This document shows, one piece after another, positions 57,141 to 64,000 of a stretch of 64,000 nt of DNA (within the stretch, counting starts at the first letter, position 1; every line of letters begins with the position of its first letter). Source of the DNA: Spirulina major PCC 6313 (GTDB taxonomy: Bacteria > Cyanobacteriota > Cyanobacteriia > Cyanobacteriales > Spirulinaceae). Where the stretch lies: NCBI RefSeq assembly GCF_001890765.1, contig NZ_KV878783.1:667625-731624 (forward strand). The letters run 5' to 3'. A program made the translations under genes and the position numbers. Under the pieces are notes generated by a model. That model was not told the DNA's origin and made no database searches. It worked only from the letters and a program-made list of their open reading frames with translations.

Positions 57141-58091
57141 ATGCGTAACCAGATTTTGAATCCAGACCGTTTTTTGGTTTTAATTGTGGACGATGTTGCT
57201 CGCAATCTCCAAATCCTTGAAGCCATTCTGCGGCCCGAAGGCTATGCACTCACCTTTGCTAACAGCGGAAAACAAGCCTTAAAACGGGCGAAGCAGGCTA
57301 AACCCGACTTAATTTTGCTGGACTTAATGATGCCAGATATCGATGGCCTTGATGTTTGTGAAACTCTGCAATCAGACTCTCATTGCTGCAATATTCCAAT
57401 TATTTTTTTAACGGCAAGCCCCAATCAAGATCATGTGGTGAAGGCGTTTAATGTGGGAGCAGTGGACTATGTGACTAAACCGTTTCAATCCCAGGAACTC
57501 TTGGCACGAATCAAGACCCATTTACTATTGCGGCAAACGCTACAGGAATTACAAGCAGCACTCGCCCAAGTGGAAGCCCTGTCCCGTACGGATTCGTTAA
57601 CAGGAATGTTGAATCGCTATCGGTTTATGGAGATTGTGCAACAGGAGTTTGATCGGGCAGTGCGCTCCGGTACGCCGTTTTCACTACTGTTGTTGGATCT
57701 CGATCACTTTAAGCGGGTGAATGATACCTATGGGCATTTGGTGGGGGATTTGGTGTTAAAAAAAATTTCGCATCAGTTACAGGCTGAGGTGCGCAGTGTT
57801 GATGCGGTGGGACGATTTGGGGGGGAGGAGTTTGTGGTGGTGTTGCCGTCGATGGAGCTTGCCGATGCGGAGGCGATCGCTCAACACATTTGTCAACACA
57901 TTGCATCATTGGTGATCACAATTCCCACAGGGACACTACAGGTGACGGTGAGCATCGGCATTGCTGGTTATACCCCAGAGGATCAGACGGTGGAACAGGT
58001 GATTAATCGTGCGGATCAGGGCCTGTATGCAGCGAAAGCCCAGGGCCGCAATACCTATTGTTTTGGGCAAAATATCATGAGAATTTCCTAA
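57141..58091 (+). CDS. Response regulator with GGDEF (diguanylate cyclase)
   Basis: 316 aa: receiver domain (VDDVARNLQIL, Asp61 in LLDLMMPDIDG, Lys in VTKPFQ), a short coiled-coil, and a GGDEF domain with intact GGEEF (227-231) and an RSVD product-inhibition site five residues before it. It should make c-di-GMP when phosphorylated. The IS66 element ends 58 bases before the start codon, so its original promoter may be displaced. Confidence 0.93.
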   Translation: MRNQILNPDRFLVLIVDDVARNLQILEAILRPEGYALTFANSGKQALKRAKQAKPDLILLDLMMPDIDGLDVCETLQSDSHCCNIPIIFLTASPNQDHVVKAFNVGAVDYVTKPFQSQELLARIKTHLLLRQTLQELQAALAQVEALSRTDSLTGMLNRYRFMEIVQQEFDRAVRSGTPFSLLLLDLDHFKRVNDTYGHLVGDLVLKKISHQLQAEVRSVDAVGRFGGEEFVVVLPSMELADAEAIAQHICQHIASLVITIPTGTLQVTVSIGIAGYTPEDQTVEQVINRADQGLYAAKAQGRNTYCFGQNIMRIS

Positions 58092-58716
58092 GGCAGAGTC
58101 AAGACTGAATATTCGGATCGCCTTGAATGTCCCAAGCTCAATGGGACGGTGCGTTACACTTCGCTAACAGCATCCCACTGTTGCGGCACAGCTAAAGTGA
58201 TGCTTGATTGTAAGGTGGTCGAGGCGACTTAAACTCCGGCTATCACTGCAATTCAGCAATCCGCCGTAACCCACTGATTGACGTATGGTGTAACACTACT
58301 GCTTCGACACCGCCAAAAAAGGGGCGCATCCGTGAAGACAATCATCGAGACATCCAACAGCGGGGAAATTTTGCCCCCATCCTTACTCACAACCCTAGCA
58401 CTCTCCTGTCGCACCCTCTCCAACGGCAACACCCAGAAAATCCTGGTCAACCGTACCCTGAGAGACAGCGATCGCAGCAATGTCGGTCACACAGTATCAG
58501 CATGGTGGGCGGCTGCGCCCCTGGAGACGACAAACCGAGAGCAAGAGGGATTTTGAGGGTGCGATCGCCCCCCTAGTCACGAAAATCTCTAGCTTGGGAA
58601 TTATCGGGAATTATTAAAATATATTAAACTTAACCCAATTCAATATCATCCTCAGCCCACCGCATCAGACATCGCCGTTCGAGTGTTTGTTACCTAATCA
58701 CGATAAAAACGTCAAT
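58092..58716. other. Intergenic region between DGC gene and glgB
   Basis: Contains short reading frames (58278-58556 plus, 58253-58480 minus) with no recognisable domain. Around 58112-58160 the string that translates ECPKLNGTV is reminiscent of an integrase-type transposase fragment but stops at once. Otherwise unexplained; the glgB promoter should be near 58600-58690. Confidence 0.45.
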
Positions 58717-61065
58717 ATGATTGCTCCAGAACAAGTTAACAAGATCGTTTGGAATCAACACCACGACCCCTTTGAGGTACTGGGCCCCCACCCCCTCGAA
58801 CAAAACGGCACGATCAAAAATTGGGTTGTGCGTGCCTACCTCCCCAACGCCGACAAAGTTTGGGTACTTTGTCCGGACGAACACAAAGAATACTTGATGC
58901 AAGCCGTGCATCACCCCCACTTTTTCGAGTGCAAAATTGACACCCCCGAACTCGCCAACTACCAACTCCGCATTCAAGAAGGCAAACACGAGCGTGTCGT
59001 TTATGACCCCTACGCTTTCAAATCCCCCCAACTCACAGACTTTGACCTTCATCTCTTCGCCGAAGGTAACCACCACCGTATCTACGAAAAAATGGGAGCG
59101 CACCCGCTCACCGTTGAAGGCGTTGCCGGGGTTTACTTTGCCGTTTGGGCCCCCAATGCCCGCAACGTCTCCGTTGTCGGAGAATTTAACAACTGGGATG
59201 GCCGCCTCCACCAGATGCGCAAACGGGGGAACGGCACCTGGGATCTCTTCGTGCCCGAAGTCGCCGTCGGCACCAAATATAAATACGAAGTCAAAAATTG
59301 GGAAGGACATATCTACGAAAAATCCGACCCCTACGGCTTCTACCAAGAAGTGCGGCCCAAATGCGCCTCCATCGTCGCGGATCTAGACAGCTTTGAATGG
59401 CATGATGCGGAATGGCTCGAACAACGCCGCAGCACAGAACCCCTCAAGCACCCCATTTCTGTGTATGAAATGCACTTAGGGTCATGGCGGCACGAATCGA
59501 TTGACTATCCCGCTCAATATTGCAACGGCAACGGCGAACCGATCCAGGTGAATGACTATAAGCCCGGTGCTCGGTATCTCACCTATTACGAAATGGCGGA
59601 CCGGCTCATTCCCTACATCAAGGAGATGGGCTTTACCCACATCGAACTGCTGCCCGTGGCGGAACATCCCTACGATGGCTCCTGGGGCTACCAAGTCACG
59701 GGGTACTATGCACCCACGTCACGCTATGGCCCGCCGGAAGACTTCATGTATTTTGTGGATCAATGCCACGCCGCCGGGATTGGGGTGTTGGTGGATTGGG
59801 TTCCGGGACACTTCCCGAAAGATAGCCATGGCTTGGCGTTCTTTGATGGGTCTCACCTCTACGAATACGACGATCCTCGGATTGGGGAACATAAGGAATG
59901 GGGCACGCTGGTCTTTAACTATGGCCGGAATGAGGTGCGGAATTTCTTGGTGTCCAATGTGCTGTTTTGGTTTGACAAGTACCACATTGACGGAATTCGG
60001 GTGGATGCGGTGGCTTCGATGCTGTATCGCAACTATTTCCGCAAAGATGGGGAATGGACGGCGAATATCTACGGCGGCCATGAGCACTTAGAGGCGCGGG
60101 AGTTTATCTGTCAGTTCAATAGTGTGCTGTTTAACTATTATCCGGGGGCGTTGTCGATCGCGGAAGAATCGACGGATTGGCCGATGGTGTCTTGGCCGAC
60201 CTATGTGGGGGGTTTGGGCTTCAACCTGAAGTGGAATATGGGTTGGATGCACGATATGTTGGATTATTTCAGCATGGACCCCTGGTTCCGTCAGTTCCAC
60301 CAAAATAACGTCACGTTTAGTATGTGGTACAACCACAGCGAAAACTATATGCTGGCGTTGTCTCACGATGAGGTGGTGCATTGTAAGAGCAATATGATCG
60401 GCAAGATGCCGGGGGATGAGTGGCAGAAGTTCGCCAATGTGCGATCGCTCTTCGCCTATATGTTCGCCCACCCCGGCAAGAAAACCCTGTTCATGAGCAT
60501 GGAGTTTGGGCAATGGAGTGAGTGGAATATCTGGAGTGATCTGGAATGGAACCTGCTCGAACATACCGCCCACCAACAACTGAAGCAGTTCTTCACCGAC
60601 CTCAACGCTCTTTATAAACGGGAACCGGCTCTCTATCAAAAAGACTACGAGCAAGAAGGGTTTGACTGGATCGACTGTAGCGACAGCAGCCATAGTGTGG
60701 TGTCGTTCATCCGTCGCAGCCATGATGATCAGAATTTCATCGTTGCGGTCTGTAACTTCACCCCCCAACCCCACAGCCATTACCGCGTTGGTGTGCCGGA
60801 GTTGGGTTTCTACACGGAAATCTTCAACAGTGATGCGGGCCAATACGGCGGCAGCAATATGGGGAACCTCGGCGGTAAATGGGCCGAAGAATGGGGCTAC
60901 CACAATCAACCCTATTCCATTGATCTTTGCTTGCCGCCTTTGGGGGTGTTGATGTTCAAGATCGATCGCGTCAAAACGGCGGCGGCATTTGCCCCACCGG
61001 AAGCCGAGGCGGTGGATGTGAGTGTGACAACGGTGGACGAGACCACCAGCACGACGGCGAGTTAA
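58717..61065 (+). CDS. glgB: 1,4-alpha-glucan branching enzyme
   Basis: A 782-aa GH13 enzyme that introduces alpha-1,6 branches into glycogen. Two N-terminal CBM48-type domains, then the catalytic barrel: [22 protein letters not shown] (nucleophile Asp), AEESTDWP (acid Glu) and [11 protein letters not shown]. The C-terminus has a Thr/Ser/Val-rich tail ([12 protein letters not shown]). ATG 58717 gives [15 protein letters not shown] 58687 would add ten residues. Normal length. Confidence 0.96.
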   Translation: MIAPEQVNKIVWNQHHDPFEVLGPHPLEQNGTIKNWVVRAYLPNADKVWVLCPDEHKEYLMQAVHHPHFFECKIDTPELANYQLRIQEGKHERVVYDPYAFKSPQLTDFDLHLFAEGNHHRIYEKMGAHPLTVEGVAGVYFAVWAPNARNVSVVGEFNNWDGRLHQMRKRGNGTWDLFVPEVAVGTKYKYEVKNWEGHIYEKSDPYGFYQEVRPKCASIVADLDSFEWHDAEWLEQRRSTEPLKHPISVYEMHLGSWRHESIDYPAQYCNGNGEPIQVNDYKPGARYLTYYEMADRLIPYIKEMGFTHIELLPVAEHPYDGSWGYQVTGYYAPTSRYGPPEDFMYFVDQCHAAGIGVLVDWVPGHFPKDSHGLAFFDGSHLYEYDDPRIGEHKEWGTLVFNYGRNEVRNFLVSNVLFWFDKYHIDGIRVDAVASMLYRNYFRKDGEWTANIYGGHEHLEAREFICQFNSVLFNYYPGALSIAEESTDWPMVSWPTYVGGLGFNLKWNMGWMHDMLDYFSMDPWFRQFHQNNVTFSMWYNHSENYMLALSHDEVVHCKSNMIGKMPGDEWQKFANVRSLFAYMFAHPGKKTLFMSMEFGQWSEWNIWSDLEWNLLEHTAHQQLKQFFTDLNALYKREPALYQKDYEQEGFDWIDCSDSSHSVVSFIRRSHDDQNFIVAVCNFTPQPHSHYRVGVPELGFYTEIFNSDAGQYGGSNMGNLGGKWAEEWGYHNQPYSIDLCLPPLGVLMFKIDRVKTAAAFAPPEAEAVDVSVTTVDETTSTTAS

Positions 61066-61113
61066 TGCGTTCACTCTGAAGGGCATCAGTCCTCGGTTTA
61101 GCTGAATCCTGAG

Positions 61114-61145
61114 ATCCCATTTCCGATGTTGGAAATGGGATTTGT
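61114..61145 (+). terminator. Intrinsic terminator of glgB
   Basis: ATCCCATTTCC-GATGTT-GGAAATGGGAT is an 11-bp perfect stem followed by TTGTT. It would also overlap an unlikely amine-oxidase start at 61126. Confidence 0.7.
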
Positions 61146-61179
61146 TCTGATTTCTTATTCCCTTACCCCTATTTTGATC

Positions 61180-62565
61180 ATGAATCGATTTCAGCGGCGA
61201 CGGTTTTTACAGCAAATGGGACTGGGAACGATCGCACTCTGGGCCACCCTGGCCAGTTGCGGCAATCGGACGCGCTCCTTAGGGGCGGGTCAAGGTCGCT
61301 CGGTGTTGGTGGTGGGGGCGGGGATCGCAGGGTTGGCGGCGGCTCGTGATTTGGCGGATCAAGGCTTTGTGGTGACGGTGTTGGAGGGGCGCGATCGCAT
61401 CGGGGGCCGGATCTGGACAGACCGCAGCCTTGGCGTGCCCATGGACATGGGAGCGAGTTGGATTCATGGCCCCGACGGCGACAACCCAATCACGCCCCTG
61501 GCTAGTGCGGCGGGTGCGCCCACCTTCGTCACCGACGACGATCGCGTCGTCGTCTATCGCCCCAATGGTGAACCCGTGACCGATGGGGAACTAGAACGGG
61601 CCGAAGCGCAATACCATCAACTCCTCAAGCGTCTCGCCCGCTACAGTGAAGACCAAGACCGCGACCTCTCCATTGCCGCTGCGCTGCGGGCGATCGCTCC
61701 CGATGCGATCGCCGATCCCCTGCTGCGCTATCACCTCACCAGTTGGCTCGAATTTGATGCCGGGGGCGATATTGAGGATCTTTCGGCCTGGTATTGGAAC
61801 GAAGATGAAGCGTTTCCCGGTGCGGATGTGATTTTGCCGGGGGGCTACGATGCCGTGGTGAACTACCTGGCTCAGGATTTAGCGATCCAACTCAATCACA
61901 CCGTAGAAGCCATTACCCACACCAAAAATGGGGTAGCGATCGCCACGAACCACGGCGAGTTTAATGCCGATTATGCCGTGATTACCCTGCCGTTGGGGGT
62001 GCTGCAAAGCGGGGCGGTGACAATTACCCCAGAGTTGCCGTCATCCATGCGCCGCTCCCTGGCGAAACTCCAGATGGGCCATGTCAATAAAGTCGTGTTG
62101 CAATTTCCGCGTCCGTTTTGGGATGAAACCCAACAGTATTTTGGCTATGCTCACCCCGAAAAAGGCAAGTACAGCTACTTTTTAAATGCCCGTACCTTTA
62201 GCGATGCACCGGTGTTAATGACCTTTGGGCTGGGGCGGGCGGGACTGGCGTTAGAACAGCAGACGGAGGAGGCGATCGCCGCTGACGTGATGAGCGTTCT
62301 GCGCATTCTCTTCGGCCCCAATATTCCAGAGGTGGAGCGTCTCCTTGTCTCCCGTTGGACAGCCGACCCCTTGAGTCGCGGGTCCTACTCCTACGCCGCT
62401 GTGGGCGCAACCCCGGATGATTTCGCGACCCTTGGGCGTTCGGTGAATGAGGTGCTCTTTTTCGCCGGCGAACATACCCATCCCACCTATCGGGGCACTG
62501 TCCATGGGGCGTATCTGTCCGGACAACGGGCGGCGGCCCAAGTGGCTCAACGGTTCAGTGATTAA
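61180..62565 (+). CDS. FAD-dependent amine oxidase with Tat-type signal
   Basis: A 461-aa flavoprotein of the polyamine oxidase/monoamine oxidase fold. The N-terminus [16 protein letters not shown] is a twin-arginine signal ending in ASCGN, a possible lipobox, so it is exported folded. The FAD fold [13 protein letters not shown] and [15 protein letters not shown], and the C-terminal [16 protein letters not shown] complete it. Substrate unknown; primary or polyamines are typical. ATG 61180 is preferred to the upstream ATG at 61126, which lies in the terminator hairpin. Confidence 0.88.
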   Translation: MNRFQRRRFLQQMGLGTIALWATLASCGNRTRSLGAGQGRSVLVVGAGIAGLAAARDLADQGFVVTVLEGRDRIGGRIWTDRSLGVPMDMGASWIHGPDGDNPITPLASAAGAPTFVTDDDRVVVYRPNGEPVTDGELERAEAQYHQLLKRLARYSEDQDRDLSIAAALRAIAPDAIADPLLRYHLTSWLEFDAGGDIEDLSAWYWNEDEAFPGADVILPGGYDAVVNYLAQDLAIQLNHTVEAITHTKNGVAIATNHGEFNADYAVITLPLGVLQSGAVTITPELPSSMRRSLAKLQMGHVNKVVLQFPRPFWDETQQYFGYAHPEKGKYSYFLNARTFSDAPVLMTFGLGRAGLALEQQTEEAIAADVMSVLRILFGPNIPEVERLLVSRWTADPLSRGSYSYAAVGATPDDFATLGRSVNEVLFFAGEHTHPTYRGTVHGAYLSGQRAAAQVAQRFSD

Positions 62566-62573
62566 TACCAAAC

Positions 62574-62616
62574 CTGTTCATAAATCAACCCTTTAAAAGT
62601 GTTGATTTATGAACAG
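62574..62616. terminator. Perfect 16-bp inverted repeat after amine-oxidase gene
   Basis: CTGTTCATAAATCAAC pairs completely with GTTGATTTATGAACAG across an 11-base loop. It starts nine bases after the stop codon; no U-tract follows, so it may be a processing or bidirectional signal. Confidence 0.6.
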
Positions 62617-62866
62617 AATAGATCCCATCGGATCGAGGGGTCTTACAGTAATAAATAGGACTGTTATCTCTCTTTATCCTGAAGCGCAACGAAACCGCAA
62701 GGAGGATCACACCTCACCTAGAATCAAGCATATTCACATCATCAATCGTTTCATCATTCCAAACGACTGTAATCAAAATTCACCCAGCTTGATGGGATTT
62801 GTCAGTCATCTTTTTTGGGTTCTAAAGCGGTTTTCATAAAATTGCGGTACAAAGATCCCCCTCAAT

Positions 62867-62883
62867 CCCCCTTAAAAAGGGGG
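62867..62883. repeat. Dispersed CCCCCTTAAAAAGGGGG hairpin
   Basis: A 7-bp stem with a 3-base loop, a string I recall as frequent in cyanobacterial intergenic regions. Confidence 0.6.
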
Positions 62884-63092
62884 AAGTAGCGTTCTCATCT
62901 TTTCGCAATCCGCTATAAAGAGAATAAAACTCACAGGTGGTGCTTGTCGTCAACTCCTAAAGAGAATCAACATTGCGAGGATTAGGGTAGCATCAGGCTC
63001 GCTGTCAAGCTGAGGAGTGCGATCGCAATTTCTAACCAATTGAAGCATCAGCACTTTGATTAATTGGTTTGAGCATCACCGGAGGGAAGATC

Positions 63093-64000
63093 ATGAACTT
63101 AAAAGGAAAAATCCAACTGTTTAGCGTATTGCCTGCGCTGTTATTTGGCGTATTGGGTGGACTGTCCATTGGTGGTTTTGCGTTGATGAATCACCAGATT
63201 CGCACGATTTATGACGATCGCATTATTCCGATGCAACAGTTAAAAACGGTGTCCGATGCCTATGCGGTGTCGATTGTGGATGCGACGAATAAGGTGAATG
63301 TGAACATTCTCACCCCGGAGGAGGCGTTGGAGTCGATTGAAACGGCGCGATCGCAAGTTGAAACCACCTGGACATCCTATCGAGGAACCCGGCTGACCCC
63401 TGCCGAGGCGGAACTGGCCCAGGAAGCCGAGGTGTTATTTGCCCAATCTGAATCCGAACTGGATCGCTTGGTGGCGGTGCTACGCCGTGGCGATCGCGAG
63501 CAATTAAGTGAGGTAGACCGCGACATTTACCGTTTCATTGACCCGATTACGGCGAAGGTGCAAGAACTGATCGAGTTGCAACTCGATACCGCCGCCGCCG
63601 AGCGTTTAATCGCAGCCCAAATCTTTCAGTGGATTTTACGAATTTTTATTCCGCTGTTGGTGATTACGATGGGGGTGATGCTGTCACCGCTCCGGCGGTT
63701 AATTTCTCAGGCCATCACCTCGACCTTAGAAGAAATGGTAAACACGGTGGCGACCACGAGTGAAGAGATGGCGAGTGTGGCGGTGAAGCAGGATAGCGTC
63801 GCGGCTCAACAGGCATCGTCAGTGCAGGAAACCACAACGACGATGAATGAATTGGAGGTCTCGTCTCAAAAATCGTCGCAGCAGGTGGCGGCGGTGGTGA
63901 GTCGGGCCCAAGAGGTGTTTGAGTTGGCGCAACAGGGCAGCTTGACGGCGAGTCGTACCTTAGCGGAAATTAATCACCTGCAAACAACGGTGGCGGAAGT
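63093..64000 (+). CDS. Methyl-accepting chemotaxis protein, 3' end cut by window edge
   Basis: Open from ATG 63093 (GGAGGGAAG seven bases upstream) to the edge, 302 codons. TM1 (about 8-31, LPALLFGVLGGLSIGGFAL) leads to a periplasmic four-helix-bundle MCP sensor (IYDDRIIPMQQLKTVSDAYAV), then TM2 (about 177-197, LRIFIPLLVITMGVML), then a coiled-coil methyl-accepting region (TTSEEMASVAV, VQETTTTMNELEVSSQ). The ligand is unknown. It could serve phototaxis or chemotaxis; the signalling tip is outside the window. Confidence 0.88.
   Translation, partial: MNLKGKIQLFSVLPALLFGVLGGLSIGGFALMNHQIRTIYDDRIIPMQQLKTVSDAYAVSIVDATNKVNVNILTPEEALESIETARSQVETTWTSYRGTRLTPAEAELAQEAEVLFAQSESELDRLVAVLRRGDREQLSEVDRDIYRFIDPITAKVQELIELQLDTAAAERLIAAQIFQWILRIFIPLLVITMGVMLSPLRRLISQAITSTLEEMVNTVATTSEEMASVAVKQDSVAAQQASSVQETTTTMNELEVSSQKSSQQVAAVVSRAQEVFELAQQGSLTASRTLAEINHLQTTVAE

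Larger units (their letters stand above)
62566..63092. other. Intergenic region before the chemoreceptor
   Basis: Contains a 16-bp perfect hairpin (62574-62616) and the dispersed cyanobacterial hairpin CCCCCTTAAAAAGGGGG (62867-62883). A 76-codon frame at 62609-62839 starts inside the first hairpin and is not convincing. Confidence 0.55.

Noticed and set aside
58278-58556. 92-aa frame before glgB
   Set aside because: Overlaps an equally long opposite-strand frame and lacks a ribosome site or domain.
62609-62839. 76-aa frame after the amine-oxidase gene
   Set aside because: Its start is inside a perfect hairpin and it has no recognisable content.

Overview
The window is chromosomal DNA of a cyanobacterium. 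The octamer GCGATCGC (HIP1) recurs throughout, and several genes are cyanobacterial markers: psbZ, an FdC2-type ferredoxin, hisZ, a DUF3155-type basic protein, and a thiC behind a TPP riboswitch. Most of the sequence is moderately GC-rich, with housekeeping genes in short operons on both strands. Two blocks (about 45.8-47.1 kb and 50.1-51.8 kb) are clearly AT-rich and look acquired. The species cannot be named from the sequence.

Layout. 0-2.5 kb (minus): edge-truncated GT4 glycosyltransferase, alpha/beta hydrolase and Nudix hydrolase. 2.5-3.0 kb: tRNA-Val and tRNA-Ser. 3.1-10.4 kb (plus): ferredoxin, SNase-like lipoprotein, inositol phosphatase, J-domain/TPR protein, hisZ-murD, EF-hand protein, moaA. 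10.5-11 kb: repeat element. 11.1-16.8 kb: PAS-GGDEF-EAL protein, then hisC, a metallophosphoesterase and a lone ureB on the minus strand, and a small membrane protein. 17.4-24.9 kb: gltA, cysH, a repeat-filled gap, hemerythrin, dehydrogenase, OFA-type MFS transporter, pentapeptide-repeat protein. 25.1-30.4 kb: twin 66-aa proteins, histidine kinase, DUF3155 protein, an internally deleted IS200/IS605-type element, a Cys-rich secreted protein and an SLH-like lipoprotein. 30.7-34.3 kb (minus): TPR protein, tRNA-Gly, ribH, psbZ, ispD. 34.5-41.3 kb (plus): GT9, GmhB-like phosphatase, two histidine kinases, a membrane pentapeptide protein. 41.4-45.8 kb: hairpin array, thiC, metal-less MBL protein, site-2 protease. 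45.8-51.7 kb: accessory region with an orphan zinc-finger gene between two MITE-like repeats, a glutaredoxin-like protein, murE, a Uma2 gene bracketed by copies of the murE end, and a DUF262-HEPN pair. 51.8-64 kb: putA, an intact IS66-type element, a response-regulator diguanylate cyclase, glgB, an amine oxidase and an edge-truncated chemoreceptor.

Functionally the window mixes cell-wall synthesis (murD, murE), cofactor and isoprenoid synthesis (moaA, thiC, ribH, ispD), amino-acid and central metabolism (hisZ, hisC, cysH, gltA, putA, glgB) and many signalling proteins (two c-di-GMP proteins, three histidine kinases, one chemoreceptor). The most interesting material is (i) the accessory block 45.8-51.8 kb, where short direct repeats bracket orphan genes next to a predicted defence or toxin-type DUF262-HEPN operon, (ii) the duplicated 66-aa genes, which I do not recognise, (iii) two decayed TnpB-type elements, and (iv) several proteins that keep their fold but have lost expected metal ligands or catalytic residues (GmhB-like, MBL-like, hemerythrin, alpha/beta hydrolase). 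Gene identities come from reading the translated sequence; no database search was run.
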